A stretch of DNA of 64,000 nucleotides from Streptomyces sp. AC558_RSS880 (GTDB taxonomy: Bacteria; Actinomycetota; Actinomycetes; Streptomycetales; Streptomycetaceae), in contig NZ_JAGMUJ010000031.1 in NCBI RefSeq assembly GCF_019049255.1, positions 62,001 through 126,000 of the forward strand, written 5' to 3'. The notes beneath the pieces were generated by a model. It saw only the letters and a list, made by a program, of their open reading frames with translations, did not search any database and was not told where the DNA came from. Of this stretch, positions 18,170 to 26,396 are shown one piece after another; position 1 is the stretch's first letter; the number at the start of each line of letters is the position of its first letter. The position numbers were made by a program, and so were the translations under genes.

Positions 18170-19488
18170 GCACCGCCGCGCCCCGCACCGCAGGACCGGA
18201 CCACCTCTGGTCGGTGGACGAGCACCTGGACGACATCCTCGCGACCGTCCGGCCCCTCGAACCCATCGAGCTGAACCTCCTCGACGCCCAGGGCTGCGTC
18301 CTGGTCGAGGACGTCACGGTGACGGTCTCCCTGCCCCCGTTCGACAACAGCTCCATGGACGGGTACGCGGTGCGGGTCGCGGACGTCGCGGGCGCGAGCG
18401 AGCGGTACCCGGCGGCCCTCGACGTCGTCGGGGACGTCGCCGCCGGCGCGGCTGGCCTCCTCCACGTCGGCCCCGGCCAGGCCGCCCGCATCATGACCGG
18501 CGCCCCGCTCCCGCCCGGCGCCGAGACGGTCGTCCCCGTCGAGTGGACCGACGGCGGGCTCGGCGAGGGCCCGGCCACCGGGATGCGCGCCCGCAGCCTC
18601 GCCCCCGAGGGCGCCACCGGGCAGGTGAACGTGTACCGCCCGGCCGGGGCACGCGCGCACGTGCGCGCCGAGGGCAGCGACGTCAGGGCCGGTGACCGCG
18701 CCCTGGCGGCCGGCACCGTCCTCGGCCCGCCGCAGATCTCCCTGCTGGCCGCCATCGGCCGCGGCACGGTCCGGGTGCGCCCGCGCCCGCGCGTGGTGGT
18801 GCTCTCCACCGGCAGCGAACTCGTCCAGCCCGACGAGGAACTGCGCCCGGGCCAGATCTACGACTCCAACAGCTTCGCCCTCACCGCCGCCGCGCGGGAC
18901 GCCGGCGCGATCGCCTACCGTGTGGGCGCCGTCGCCGACGACGCCGCGACCCTGCGGGACACCATCGAGGACCAGCTGGTCCGCGCCGACCTGGTGGTCA
19001 CCACCGGTGGCGTGAGCGTCGGGGCGTACGACGTCGTCAAGGAGGCGCTGTCGTACACGGCGGACGAGGACGAGCCCGGCAGCGGCGTCGAGTTCCGCAA
19101 GCTCGCCATGCAGCCGGGCAAACCCCAGGGCTTCGGCTCCATCGGCCCCGACCACACCCCGCTGCTGGCCCTGCCCGGCAACCCGGTCTCCAGTTACGTC
19201 TCCTTCGAGCTGTTCGTCCGTCCCGCCATCCGCACCCTGATGGGCCTGACGGACGTCCACCGGCCGAGGGTGCGCGCGAAGCTCACCGCGGACCGGGCGC
19301 TGACCTCGCCGGGGGGCCGCCGCCAGTTCCTGCGCGGCCGGTACGCCGACGGCACGGTGACGCCCGTCGGCGGCGCCGGCTCCCACCTCGTGGCGGCCCT
19401 CGCGCAGGCCGACGCGCTGATCGTCGTTCCCGAGGACGCCGAGTCCGTCGCGCCCGGCACCGAGGTCGAGGTGGTCCTGCTCGGCTGA
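18166..19488 (+). CDS. glp: MoeA/gephyrin-like protein (Glp candidate)
   Basis: 440 residues with the full MoeA fold: domain with [15 protein letters not shown], tandem [18 protein letters not shown], the MoCF-binding domain with [16 protein letters not shown] and [36 protein letters not shown], and the C-terminal beta-barrel domain. The classical role is molybdate insertion into molybdopterin. In this gene order (galU-moeA-...-rimJ-SepX/GlpR), the corynebacterial orthologue Glp is a divisome protein that binds FtsZ and the membrane receptor GlpR. moaC and moaB/mogA next door keep a Moco role open, so it may do either or both. It overlaps galU by 4 bases. Confidence 0.9.
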   Translation: MSTAAPRTAGPDHLWSVDEHLDDILATVRPLEPIELNLLDAQGCVLVEDVTVTVSLPPFDNSSMDGYAVRVADVAGASERYPAALDVVGDVAAGAAGLLHVGPGQAARIMTGAPLPPGAETVVPVEWTDGGLGEGPATGMRARSLAPEGATGQVNVYRPAGARAHVRAEGSDVRAGDRALAAGTVLGPPQISLLAAIGRGTVRVRPRPRVVVLSTGSELVQPDEELRPGQIYDSNSFALTAAARDAGAIAYRVGAVADDAATLRDTIEDQLVRADLVVTTGGVSVGAYDVVKEALSYTADEDEPGSGVEFRKLAMQPGKPQGFGSIGPDHTPLLALPGNPVSSYVSFELFVRPAIRTLMGLTDVHRPRVRAKLTADRALTSPGGRRQFLRGRYADGTVTPVGGAGSHLVAALAQADALIVVPEDAESVAPGTEVEVVLLG

Positions 19489-19574
19489 GCGCGACCGGTT
19501 GGCGGTACCGTGTCGCGCACAGCAGGCCCGTGCGCCGCACCGCGACGGGCCAGGACCGGGAGCGCCACACGATC

Positions 19575-20096
19575 ATGACCGTGCCTTCCCGGGGGGAGAC
19601 CCCCGGACCCTCCGAACCCTCCGAGCAGTCCCGTCTGACCCACCTCGACGCGGCGGGCGCCGCCCGCATGGTCGACGTGTCCGGCAAGGACGTCACCGCA
19701 CGCACCGCGCGGGCCACCGGCCGCGTTCTCGTCTCACCGCGCGTGATCGAGCTGCTGCGCGGCGAGGGCGTCCCCAAGGGCGACGCGCTGGCCACCGCGC
19801 GCATCGCGGGCATCATGGGCGCCAAACGCACCCCCGATCTGATCCCGCTGTGCCACCCGCTGTCGGTGTCCGGTGTGAAACTGGACCTGTCGGTCGCGGA
19901 CGACGCCGTGGAGATCGCGGCGACCGTGAAGACGACGGACCGCACGGGCGTCGAGATGGAGGCGCTCACCGCGGTGTCGGTCGCCGCGCTCACCGTGATC
20001 GACATGGTCAAGGCGGTCGACAAGGAGGCGGTCATCACGGACGTGCGGGTCGAGGAGAAGACGGGCGGCAAGTCGGGCGACTGGAGCCGGGCATGA
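19575..20096 (+). CDS. moaC: Cyclic pyranopterin monophosphate synthase
   Basis: 173 residues. MoaC acts after MoaA to make cyclic pyranopterin monophosphate, the first Moco intermediate. Visible signatures are [35 protein letters not shown] (catalytic His), [20 protein letters not shown] and [18 protein letters not shown]. The N-terminus has a Pro/Ser/Glu-rich leader (about 20 residues) before the conserved [14 protein letters not shown]. The ATG at 19575 is chosen over an upstream in-frame Met. It overlaps moaB/mogA by 4 bases. Confidence 0.93.
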   Translation: MTVPSRGETPGPSEPSEQSRLTHLDAAGAARMVDVSGKDVTARTARATGRVLVSPRVIELLRGEGVPKGDALATARIAGIMGAKRTPDLIPLCHPLSVSGVKLDLSVADDAVEIAATVKTTDRTGVEMEALTAVSVAALTVIDMVKAVDKEAVITDVRVEEKTGGKSGDWSRA

Positions 20097-20638
20097 CACT
20101 CGACGCGACCGTCGGCGGAGCGCTGCTCGCCCCGTACAGCGCGCTCGTGGTCACGGCCTCCAACCGGGCCGCCGCCGGCGTCTACGAGGACAAGGGCGGC
20201 CCGCTGGTCGCGGAGGGGCTGCGGCGCTTCGGTTTCGCGGTCGACGGCCCCCAGGTGGTCCCCGACGGCGACCCCGTGGAGGCGGTTCTCCGCGCGGGCG
20301 TCGACGCCGCCTACGACGTCATCGTCACCACCGGCGGCACCGGCATCTCACCCACCGACCGCACCCCCGAGGCGACCCGCCGGGTCATCGACCACGAGGT
20401 CCCCGGCATCGCGGAGGCCATCCGGGCGTACGGCCGCGACAAGGTGCCCACCGCCGCCCTCTCCCGGGGCCTCGCGGGAGTCGCGGGCGGCCGGACGCTG
20501 ATCGTCAACCTGCCGGGATCCAGCGGCGGGGTGAAGGACGGTCTCGCCGTCCTGGAGCCGCTGCTGAAGCACGCCGTGGACCAGCTGCGCGGCGGGGACC
20601 ACCCGAGACCGGACGCCACCGGCGGGGGTGCGAGCTGA
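20093..20638 (+). CDS. moaB: MogA/MoaB family molybdenum cofactor protein
   Basis: 181 residues. It belongs to the MoCF_biosynth fold, which adenylylates molybdopterin (MogA activity) before metal insertion. Signatures are [54 protein letters not shown] and [30 protein letters not shown]. The ATG at 20093 overlaps the moaC stop (ATGA). It completes a small Moco set with moaC and the MoeA-like gene. Distinguishing MogA from MoaB would need phylogeny. Confidence 0.9.
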   Translation: MTLDATVGGALLAPYSALVVTASNRAAAGVYEDKGGPLVAEGLRRFGFAVDGPQVVPDGDPVEAVLRAGVDAAYDVIVTTGGTGISPTDRTPEATRRVIDHEVPGIAEAIRAYGRDKVPTAALSRGLAGVAGGRTLIVNLPGSSGGVKDGLAVLEPLLKHAVDQLRGGDHPRPDATGGGAS

Positions 20639-21303
20639 ACAGCCCACACTGGCCGGTCGAGCTGGTGGACGGCGACATCGTCCTCCGGCCGATAAAGCTG
20701 CGCGACCAGAAGGCCTGGCGCGAGGTCAACCGGCGCAACCGCGACTGGCTGCGGCCCTGGGAGGCGACGATCCCGCCGCCCACGCCCAGCGGCCCGGTCA
20801 CCCACCGGCCGACGTACCGTCAGATGGTCCGCCACCTCCGGTCGGAGGCGAACGCGGGCCGGATGCTGCCGTTCGTCATCGAGTACCAGGGCCGTCTCGT
20901 CGGTCAGTTGACGGTCGCCGGGATCACCTGGGGCTCGATGTGCTCGGGTCACATCGGCTACTGGGTGGACGAGGCGGTGGCCGGCCGCGGAGTGGTGCCG
21001 ACGGCCGTGGCGATGGTCGTGGACCACTGTTTCCGCACCGTCGGACTGCACCGCATCGAGGTCTGCATTCGCCCCGAGAACGGGCCGAGCCGCAGGGTCG
21101 TGGAGAAACTCGGATTCCGCGAGGAGGGGCTGCGGCCCCGATATCTCCACATCGACGGGGCCTGGCGCGACCATCTCGTCTTCGCGCTCACGGCGGAAGA
21201 AGTGCCCGACGGGTTGCTCGCCCGGTGGCGCCGGGCACGCTCCGGGGGGCGGTCCGGCCACGAGCGGCGTAATCCGGGAATCCCGCACGGTCCCGGAAAT
21301 TGA
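20635..21303 (+). CDS. rimJ: GNAT N-acetyltransferase, RimJ/RimL type
   Basis: About 222 residues. Acetyl-CoA-dependent acetyltransferase of the RimJ/RimL group. Visible are DIVLRPIKLRDQKAWREVNRRN, the acetyl-CoA loop region YWVDEAVAGRGVVPTAVAMVVDHCF, and IEVCIRPENGPSRRVVEKLGFREEGLRPRYLHIDG. The natural N-terminus [14 protein letters not shown] reads from a CTG at 20635 that overlaps the preceding stop as CTGA and has GGGGG 7 bases upstream; otherwise the first usual start is a GTG at 20665. This position in the cluster is the same as rimJ in corynebacteria, between glp and glpR. Confidence 0.85.
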   Translation: MNSPHWPVELVDGDIVLRPIKLRDQKAWREVNRRNRDWLRPWEATIPPPTPSGPVTHRPTYRQMVRHLRSEANAGRMLPFVIEYQGRLVGQLTVAGITWGSMCSGHIGYWVDEAVAGRGVVPTAVAMVVDHCFRTVGLHRIEVCIRPENGPSRRVVEKLGFREEGLRPRYLHIDGAWRDHLVFALTAEEVPDGLLARWRRARSGGRSGHERRNPGIPHGPGN

Positions 21304-21461
21304 ATAAACGTTCGAATTTGAGCGAGAGGTGACCACCTTCCGGCGCGGAATTCCCGGTTCAGGTCGCCCCCGATCGCATCGGTCACAAGAAAAGTTCGAA
21401 ATATCAGCCAGATCGTGCGACACACCGGCCCAATTGGCGGATGGCCCCGTGCAAACCCCTC

Positions 21462-21467
21462 TACCGT
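21462..21467 (+). promoter_or_regulatory. Candidate -10 element for leaderless sepX transcript
   Basis: TACCGT lies 7 bases upstream of the GTG start at 21475. This spacing would place the transcription start on or next to the start codon. The 171-base spacer after rimJ is AT-richer than its surroundings. No good -35 is seen at 17-18 bases. Confidence 0.35.
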
Positions 21468-21474
21468 GTGAGAT

Positions 21475-22674
21475 GTGAGCAGCAGCGGCCTCATCTACGC
21501 AGTCATTGTCGGGGCCTGGGCCGCCTACTTGGTGCCGATGTGGCTCCGTAGGCAGGACGAGCTGAACGAGGCCCGTCCGACGGAACGCTTCAGCACCGCC
21601 ATCCGATTGCTGTCCGGACGGGCGGGCATGGAGCGCCGGTACGCCAAGGACCTGCGGGCGCGCTCCTCCGAGGAGGGGGAGCAGGGCGTCCACGACCCGG
21701 ATGCGATCACCGACTCGGTGGACGTCCGGGCCTTCGCCGTGTCCCAGACCCGTCCGCAGACCCAGGCACCCGTACCGTCACCCCCCGCGGAGCAGCCGGA
21801 ACCGGCACCCGGCCGGCCCCCGCGCGAACGCGCGGAACGGCGGGCGCCCGAACCGGCCGCCGCGCGGGGGCGCGTCCCGGCCGCCCGCCGCGGACCGGAC
21901 GCCCAGCGGGCCCGGGCGGCGCAGGCCGCCGCCGCGCGCGCCCAGCGCTCGAAGGCGCTCGCCCGCCGCCGGCGCACCACCACGATGCTCTTCGCCGCCT
22001 TCACGCTCGGCGCGATCGTCGCGGCGGTCGGCGGGCTCGCGTTCCTGTGGGCGCCCGGTGTACCGGCCGTGCTGCTGAGCGCGTACATCGCGTATCTGCG
22101 CTCCCAGGAGCGCCGCCGCTTCGCCTACCAGATGGACCGCCGCCAGGCCGAGGTCGCGGCACAGCGGCTGCGCGAGCGGGAGCGCCAGCCGCGCCGTCGC
22201 CCGTCCGTCGAGGACGCCGACCCCGACGAACCGGAGGGGCCGGAAGCGGGAGTCGACGTCGACCCGGGGCTGACCGCGCTCGCCGCGGACCGGCGCGCGC
22301 TCGTCGAGCAGACCGACCACGCCGAGTGGGTCGACCAGCAGCGCGAGCGGCAGCGGCGGCCCGGCCAGGGCGGCGACAGCTGGGACCCGGTCCCGGTACC
22401 GCTCCCGACGTACGTGACCGCCCCGGTCGCCCCCCGCGCCACGGGCGACGTGGACCTCGGCGCCCCGGACACCTGGAGCTCGGCCCGCTCCAGCGCCGTG
22501 CCGGCGGACGAGACACAGGGCTCGGCCGAGGAAGCGGACCCGGACCCGGCCCCCGCCGACGACCGCAGCGACGCCCGCCGGGCGGCCTCGGCCCGCCGCT
22601 CCCGCGAACGCGGCCGCACCCCCCTCTTCGACCAGTACGAGGACGGGGAGCGCCCGAAGGCCGCCAACGAGTAG
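21475..22674 (+). CDS. sepX: SepX/GlpR-like membrane divisome protein
   Basis: 399 residues. One membrane segment is at the extreme N-terminus (GLIYAVIVGAWAAYLVPMWL, about 5-24). It is followed by RRQDELNEARPTERFSTAIRLL, a long disordered Pro/Arg/Ala-rich region, a central hydrophobic pair (TTTMLFAAFTLGAIVAAVGG and the following VPAVLLSAYIAYL, about 165-205) and an acidic disordered tail. This layout and the gene order galU-moeA-rimJ match SepX of Streptomyces and GlpR of Corynebacterium, membrane proteins needed for stable division septa. The GTG start gives the expected N-terminus. Identification rests on architecture and context, not alignment. Confidence 0.75.
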   Translation: MSSSGLIYAVIVGAWAAYLVPMWLRRQDELNEARPTERFSTAIRLLSGRAGMERRYAKDLRARSSEEGEQGVHDPDAITDSVDVRAFAVSQTRPQTQAPVPSPPAEQPEPAPGRPPRERAERRAPEPAAARGRVPAARRGPDAQRARAAQAAAARAQRSKALARRRRTTTMLFAAFTLGAIVAAVGGLAFLWAPGVPAVLLSAYIAYLRSQERRRFAYQMDRRQAEVAAQRLRERERQPRRRPSVEDADPDEPEGPEAGVDVDPGLTALAADRRALVEQTDHAEWVDQQRERQRRPGQGGDSWDPVPVPLPTYVTAPVAPRATGDVDLGAPDTWSSARSSAVPADETQGSAEEADPDPAPADDRSDARRAASARRSRERGRTPLFDQYEDGERPKAANE

Positions 22675-22734
22675 CGCCGGGCCAACGGATTTCCGAGCAC
22701 CCCGATCGGGATGCTAAAGTTTCACTCGTTGCAA

Positions 22735-22808
22735 GGGCCTGTGGCGCAGTCCGGTAGCGCACCTCGTTCGCATCGAGGGGGCCAGGGGTTCAAATCCCCT
22801 CAGGTCCA
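22735..22808 (+). tRNA. tRNA-Ala (anticodon CGC)
   Basis: Full cloverleaf of 74 bases: acceptor GGGCCTG/CAGGTCC with discriminator A, D-arm GCGC...GCGC, anticodon stem CCTCG/CGAGG with loop TTCGCAT, and T-arm AGGGG-TTCAAAT-CCCCT. CCA is not encoded. It reads the GCG codon, one of the commonest in this genome. Confidence 0.95.
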
Positions 22809-22815
22809 CGCAGCT

Positions 22816-22850
22816 CGAAGCCCCGGTCGGTATCACCGACCGGGGCTTCG
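22816..22850 (+). terminator. Strong hairpin after tRNA-Ala
   Basis: Perfect 16-bp stem (22816-22831 with 22835-22850) and a 3-base loop, 7 bases after the tRNA 3' end. Confidence 0.85.
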
Positions 22851-22895
22851 GCATGTGGTGCCAACGCTCTGCTCATACCGAGCACTTCGACGGAA

Positions 22896-22925
22896 CGCCC
22901 CCGGTCCGGGATCGGGCCGGGGGCG
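22896..22925 (-). terminator. Hairpin downstream of the GH16 gene
   Basis: CGCCCCCGG (22896-22904) pairs with CCGGGGGCG (22917-22925); it lies 21 bases beyond the GH16 stop codon. Confidence 0.65.
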
Positions 22926-22946
22926 TGGTCTCGGTGGGCCGTGGGG

Positions 22947-24224
22947 TCAGGCGACCGTCCACTTCTGGTGGGCGGTGCCGGTGCACGTCCAGATCTGCAG
23001 GGGTGTGCCGTCGGCGGAGGAGCCGCCCTTGGCGTCCAGGCACTTGTCCGCACCGATGTTGGTCAGGTCGCGGGCGGAGGTGTAGGTCCACTGCTGGGCC
23101 TTGGTGCCGTTGCAGGTGTAGAGCTGCACGGGCGCCCCGTCCGCGGTGGAGCCGCCGCGGACGTCGAGGCACTTGCCGAGGGCGCGTACGGTGCCGTCGC
23201 CGCCCAGGGTCCACTTCTGCGCGTCGACGCCGGTGCAGTCGTGCAGCTGGATCGGGGTCCGGTCCGCGGCCGAGGCGCCGGCGACGTCGACGCACATGTC
23301 GCCGATGCCCTTGATGGCGCCGGTCCGGGCGGTGCCGCCGTCCCCGGAGGAGCCGCCGGAGGCGGAGACGCGTACGTAGTCGATGGTCATCGTCTGCGGG
23401 AAGGCGGTGCCGGCGTTCGGGCTGCCGGGCCAGTCGCCGCCGACGGCGAGGTTGAGGATGAGGAAGAACGGGTGGTCGTAGACCCACTTCTTGCCGCCCA
23501 GGTCGGCCGGGGTGCGGGTCTGGTAGGTCCGCCCGTCGACGGACCAGGTGATCTTCTCGGGGCTCCAGTCGACCGCGAAGACGTGGAAGCCGTCGGCGAA
23601 GGACGCGCCGCCCGGGAGCGTGTACGCGGCGCCGATGCCGCCGCCACCGGAGTAGCCGGGGCCGTGGACGGTGCCGTGGACGACGCCGGGTTCGTAACCG
23701 ACGTTCTCCATGATGTCGATCTCGCCGCTGTTCGGCCATCCGGCCGTGCCCAGGTCGTCGCCGAGCATCCAGAACGCGGGCCACATGCCCTGGCCGCGAG
23801 GCACCTTGATACGTGCCTCGAAGCGGCCGTAGGCCTGGGTGAAGGTCTTGGCGGTGTTGAGACGGGCGGAGGTGTACTGGCAGGGGCCGTACCAGCACTG
23901 GAGCCCGGTGTCGGTGTTCTTGCGGGCGGTGATGACGAGGTTGCCGTTGCCGTCGAGGGCGGCGTTGTCCCTGCTGTCGCGGTAGTACTGCAGCTCGTGG
24001 TTTCCGTTGCCGCTGCCGCCGGTCTCCAGCGTCCACTTGCCGGGGTCCGGGGCGCTGCCGGCCGGGCCGTTGAACTCGTCGGACCAGGTCAGCGCGGTGG
24101 TGGCGGCGTCGGCCCGGTCGGCGGACGGTCCTGTGGTGAGGAAGGCGAAAGCGGCGACGACCGCGGTGGAGACCAGCAGGACGAGCCCGCCGAGCGACCA
24201 CCGGCGTGCGCGGTGAGCGGCCAT
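22947..24224 (-). CDS. Secreted GH16 beta-glucanase with ricin-type lectin domain
   Basis: 425 residues. The signal peptide contains RARRW and a hydrophobic core (LGGLVLLVSTAVVAAFAFL) with a likely cut after ADA. The GH16 catalytic domain (about 45-285) has the hallmark GEIDIMENVG near residue 168 (two catalytic Glu), consistent with endo-beta-1,3(4)-glucanase/laminarinase. A Ser/Gly linker leads to a beta-trefoil ricin domain (about 300-425) with three QxW repeats (QKWTLGG, QQWTYTS, QKWTVA). It probably degrades fungal or plant beta-glucan. The ATG at 24224 has AAGGTG upstream and gives the natural signal peptide. Confidence 0.93.
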   Translation of the reverse strand: MAAHRARRWSLGGLVLLVSTAVVAAFAFLTTGPSADRADAATTALTWSDEFNGPAGSAPDPGKWTLETGGSGNGNHELQYYRDSRDNAALDGNGNLVITARKNTDTGLQCWYGPCQYTSARLNTAKTFTQAYGRFEARIKVPRGQGMWPAFWMLGDDLGTAGWPNSGEIDIMENVGYEPGVVHGTVHGPGYSGGGGIGAAYTLPGGASFADGFHVFAVDWSPEKITWSVDGRTYQTRTPADLGGKKWVYDHPFFLILNLAVGGDWPGSPNAGTAFPQTMTIDYVRVSASGGSSGDGGTARTGAIKGIGDMCVDVAGASAADRTPIQLHDCTGVDAQKWTLGGDGTVRALGKCLDVRGGSTADGAPVQLYTCNGTKAQQWTYTSARDLTNIGADKCLDAKGGSSADGTPLQIWTCTGTAHQKWTVA

Positions 24225-24366
24225 GACTGAACACACCTTGTCTGTGGGGAAGTTGCGTGGGGGAGCCCCGATGCTACGGACGGTTGACGGTGCAACCAAC
24301 TGCCCGGTTTGTATTCCAACTGGCTCTGACCTGCGGTTGTTTGACGCCATAAGGTCTGCGGCTGAT

Positions 24367-24398
24367 CACTTAACGAGCGTTTAAGGACGGCTTAAGTG
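24367..24398. promoter_or_regulatory. Inverted repeat CACTTAA/TTAAGTG between GH16 and GntR genes
   Basis: CACTTAA (24367-24373) and TTAAGTG (24392-24398) flank an inner TTTAAG, in the AT-richest part of the 330-base spacer 24225-24554. It lies downstream of GntR and upstream of GH16, so it may be an operator/promoter element for GH16 or a weak terminator. Nothing else recognisable is in this spacer. Confidence 0.35.
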
Positions 24399-24554
24399 GG
24401 CGGAGGCAGAACGGACCGACGCGGCCAGCGGCTCAGGATCACCGTGGACCTCCGCGATGTGCCGCCGGGTGCAGAGCGGTTGGGTGAGACAGAGATGTGG
24501 AGGTCGAGCCTCGGCAGGAGACGGGCCTGGGGGTGTCCGGCGACGCGTCGGCTC

Positions 24555-24848
24555 TCAGTCGACGGTCCCGTCCTCGCTTCCGGGTGCCTCGGAGGACGCT
24601 TCGGGACGTACGAACGTGCCCTTGATGGGGACGGTGATGACCAGCCCTCGGTCACGCAGGTCACGGACGGCTCGGCGGACGGTGTTGACGGCCACGCCGT
24701 ACTGCTCCGCAAGGTCACGCTCGGCGGGAAGGCGCGCACCCGCTCGTAGCCGCCCCGCCCGGATCTGTTCCGCGATGTGGTGTACGACCTGCAGATACAC
24801 GTAGACGTGACTCGTCGGGTCGGGTCTCCACTCACGCTCATCGGCCAT
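24555..24848 (-). CDS. Short GntR-family regulator (HTH only)
   Basis: 97 residues. Nearly the whole protein is a winged helix-turn-helix: VHHIAEQIRAGRLRAGARLPAERDLAEQYGVAVNTVRRAVRDLRDRGLVITV, then GTFVRPE. There is no ligand-binding domain, as in small YtrA-like or element-borne GntR regulators. It is divergent from a string of small coupled genes; the 160-base spacer contains several TGCAACC/TTGCTACC-like repeats and GCATCCTGATGC, which may be its operator. Confidence 0.85.
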   Translation of the reverse strand: MADEREWRPDPTSHVYVYLQVVHHIAEQIRAGRLRAGARLPAERDLAEQYGVAVNTVRRAVRDLRDRGLVITVPIKGTFVRPEASSEAPGSEDGTVD

Positions 24849-25008
24849 GCCTGCACGCTAAAGCGAGGAAAAGCACCCCACCACGTACGGGTGCAACCAT
24901 ATGCTTCCTATTGCTACCTAACGCATCCTGATGCAAAGGTGTTGAGGTGAAACCCCGGCGGCCTGGCAGGGCCCCGGGGTGTGGTCAACGCTGAATCGGA
25001 GCGTCAAC

Positions 25009-25332
25009 ATGCATGACCTTATCCGCCGTATCGTCCGGTGGCTGGGCCTTCTCATCGGCCCCGGTACCGGAACCCACCGCGTGGGCGACTTCCGCCCCAC
25101 GTACGCCACCGTCCGCCCCACCGACTTCGCCCGTCTCCCGCTCCACCGCTCCCCGTATTGCCTGCACCCCCCGCTCGACGGAGCGGAGTCCCGGCTCGTT
25201 CGCCCGTACCTCGTCGCCCAGGAGGCAGAACGGGCACGGCAGTGGCGTCGCCGGGGCACGCTTGTGCCGACCGTCGGCTTCGGGAGCGACTTCGATCAGC
25301 ACGTCCTCGGCGCGGAGAGGGCGGCCGCGTGA
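25009..25332 (+). CDS. Small Arg-rich hypothetical protein, first of coupled string
   Basis: 107 residues. N-terminal amphipathic helix MHDLIRRIVRWLGLLIG, then a Thr/Pro-rich stretch, LPLHRSPYCLHPPLDG, RPYLVAQEAERARQWRRR and a C-terminal VGFGSDFDQHVLGA. I recall similar proteins next to short GntR genes in other Streptomyces, without known function. The ATG at 25009 is preferred to an upstream in-frame start. Its stop overlaps the next ATG (TGATG), indicating translational coupling. Confidence 0.7.
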   Translation: MHDLIRRIVRWLGLLIGPGTGTHRVGDFRPTYATVRPTDFARLPLHRSPYCLHPPLDGAESRLVRPYLVAQEAERARQWRRRGTLVPTVGFGSDFDQHVLGAERAAA

Positions 25333-25684
25333 TGGAGTCGCCCCCTCGCTGAGGCTGCTTCCCTGGTCATCGCCGGACGGCAAACCTTGTTTCCTCGCCA
25401 ACGGTGTCGAGGGCGGCCACGTCTCGCGGCTGGCCGACGAGACGGAGGCGCGGCAGTTGGCCGTCGGCCTGGAGATGCTCGGCTGTGCCCGACGGGTGCT
25501 GGACGACCCCCTGTCCCCGAACGTCGAGGTGCGCTACACCGCCGTCCGGCTCGCCGAGTGTCTGGCTGACGCACTGCGCATCGCGGAGTCCCGGGGCCGG
25601 CGCCTGCCCTCGTCGGACGCGCATGACACTGAAAGCGCCGTCAGCAGTGGGACCGGCGACTGTGCCCCGGGGGTGTGCTCATGA
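25332..25684 (+). CDS. Small hypothetical protein, apparent frameshift near its start
   Basis: The conserved-looking body LPWSSPDGKPCFLANGVEGG followed by VSRLADETEARQLAVGLEML and ECLADALRIAESRGRRL reads in the frame ending at 25684 but has no ATG, GTG or TTG at its head. The coupled ATG at 25332 reads MESPPR then stops. Adding one C to the C5 run at 25341-25345 would join them (MESPPSLRLLPWSS). This is either a real 1-base deletion, a sequencing error in a homopolymer, or a CTG start (25349 or 25355). The C-terminal stop overlaps the next gene by 4 bases. Function unknown; it looks like the partner protein usually beside the preceding gene. Confidence 0.6.
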
Positions 25685-25788
25685 GTCCCCGGGTTGTGCG
25701 GTGGGCCGGTATCGAACGCCTCACCCGGGTCATCGAGGCGGGCTATCGTCGCAGGCGCGGTGCGCCGAAGGAGTACACCCGGTCATGA
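25681..25788 (+). CDS. 35-residue basic micro-ORF, translationally coupled
   Basis: Encodes MSPRVVRWAGIERLTRVIEA followed by GYRRRRGAPKEYTRS. Its ATG overlaps the previous stop as ATGA (25681-25684), and its stop overlaps the next ATG as ATGA (25785-25788). Perfect 4-base overlaps at both ends make chance unlikely. The protein is strongly basic with one amphipathic helix; no family recognised. Confidence 0.5.
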   Translation: MSPRVVRWAGIERLTRVIEAGYRRRRGAPKEYTRS

Positions 25789-26090
25789 CCGAGCGGAACC
25801 CCAAGGCGCTGCGAGCCGCCATCGTTCAGCACGCTCCCCAGTTCCTTCCGGACTTCGACGAGCACTGGAAGTGGGCCGTCGCGGACGCGTACGACATCAG
25901 CACGGTGCCCGCGTTCATGGCCCGCTGGTGGGGCGAGTACGCGGTTGCACGAGATCCGGAACTCGACGCCCACATGGCCGATCTCCACCACCGCGCGACA
26001 GAGTCCACCGACATCGCCGAGGCCAAAGCGCTCCTGGAAGAGGCCTCCCACATCCGGCATGAGGTGCAGCGACTGGAGCCTGGTCAGTGA
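25785..26090 (+). CDS. DUF6247-like small protein, antitoxin-like position
   Basis: 101 residues, acidic and helical. The opening NPKALRAAIVQHAPQFLPDFDEHW and the block VPAFMARWWGEYAVARDPELDAHM resemble the Streptomyces DUF6247 family as I remember it. Such genes often stand directly upstream of a small RelE-like gene, as here. The ATG overlaps the 35-residue ORF, and the stop overlaps the next GTG (GTGA). A type II antitoxin role is inference only. Confidence 0.6.
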   Translation: MTERNPKALRAAIVQHAPQFLPDFDEHWKWAVADAYDISTVPAFMARWWGEYAVARDPELDAHMADLHHRATESTDIAEAKALLEEASHIRHEVQRLEPGQ

Positions 26091-26335
26091 CCGGCGACGG
26101 GTTCATGGGACCGCCGTGGCGGATGGACTGGACACTCAAGGCCCAAGCGGTTCGCGACACCCTGCCTGAGCATGTGCGGAAGACGGTCGACGCCGTGCGC
26201 GCTGAACTCGTCACGGCGAAGGACCCGTACTTCCGGGGCATCGACACGGATGCGGACCTTCCCGACAGCATGAAGGTCCGGCCGATCCAGTCCAGATGGC
26301 TGCGATCTTGGATCCCCTCATTGTGGCTGCCGTAA
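26087..26335 (+). CDS. Truncated RelE-like small protein
   Basis: 82 residues. It begins with a pattern seen in small toxin-like partners of DUF6247 proteins (MDWTLKAQAVRDTLPEHVRKTVDAVRAEL then DPYFRGIDTDADLPDSMKVRPI). It then runs into QSRWLRSWIPSLWLP and stops. The expected beta-rich C-terminal half, which would carry catalytic residues, is missing. The DNA downstream is of lower GC and belongs to the next cassette, so the gene was probably cut by a rearrangement near 26285. Confidence 0.55.
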   Translation: MTGDGFMGPPWRMDWTLKAQAVRDTLPEHVRKTVDAVRAELVTAKDPYFRGIDTDADLPDSMKVRPIQSRWLRSWIPSLWLP

Positions 26336-26396
26336 ATTATCTCGCCAGCTGACATTTGCTCGATTATCGCCACCAGTCTTTTGTGGCGAGGGGGGT

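Noticed and set aside
19499..20092. Extended N-terminus of the MoaB/MogA protein
   Set aside because: It overlaps moaC entirely and has frame-shadow composition; the conserved protein begins at 20093.
22735..22808. tRNA-Ala as the attachment site of an element carrying the GH16/GntR/effector genes
   Set aside because: No integrase gene lies nearby and no repeat of the tRNA 3' end is seen further right to 30 kb.
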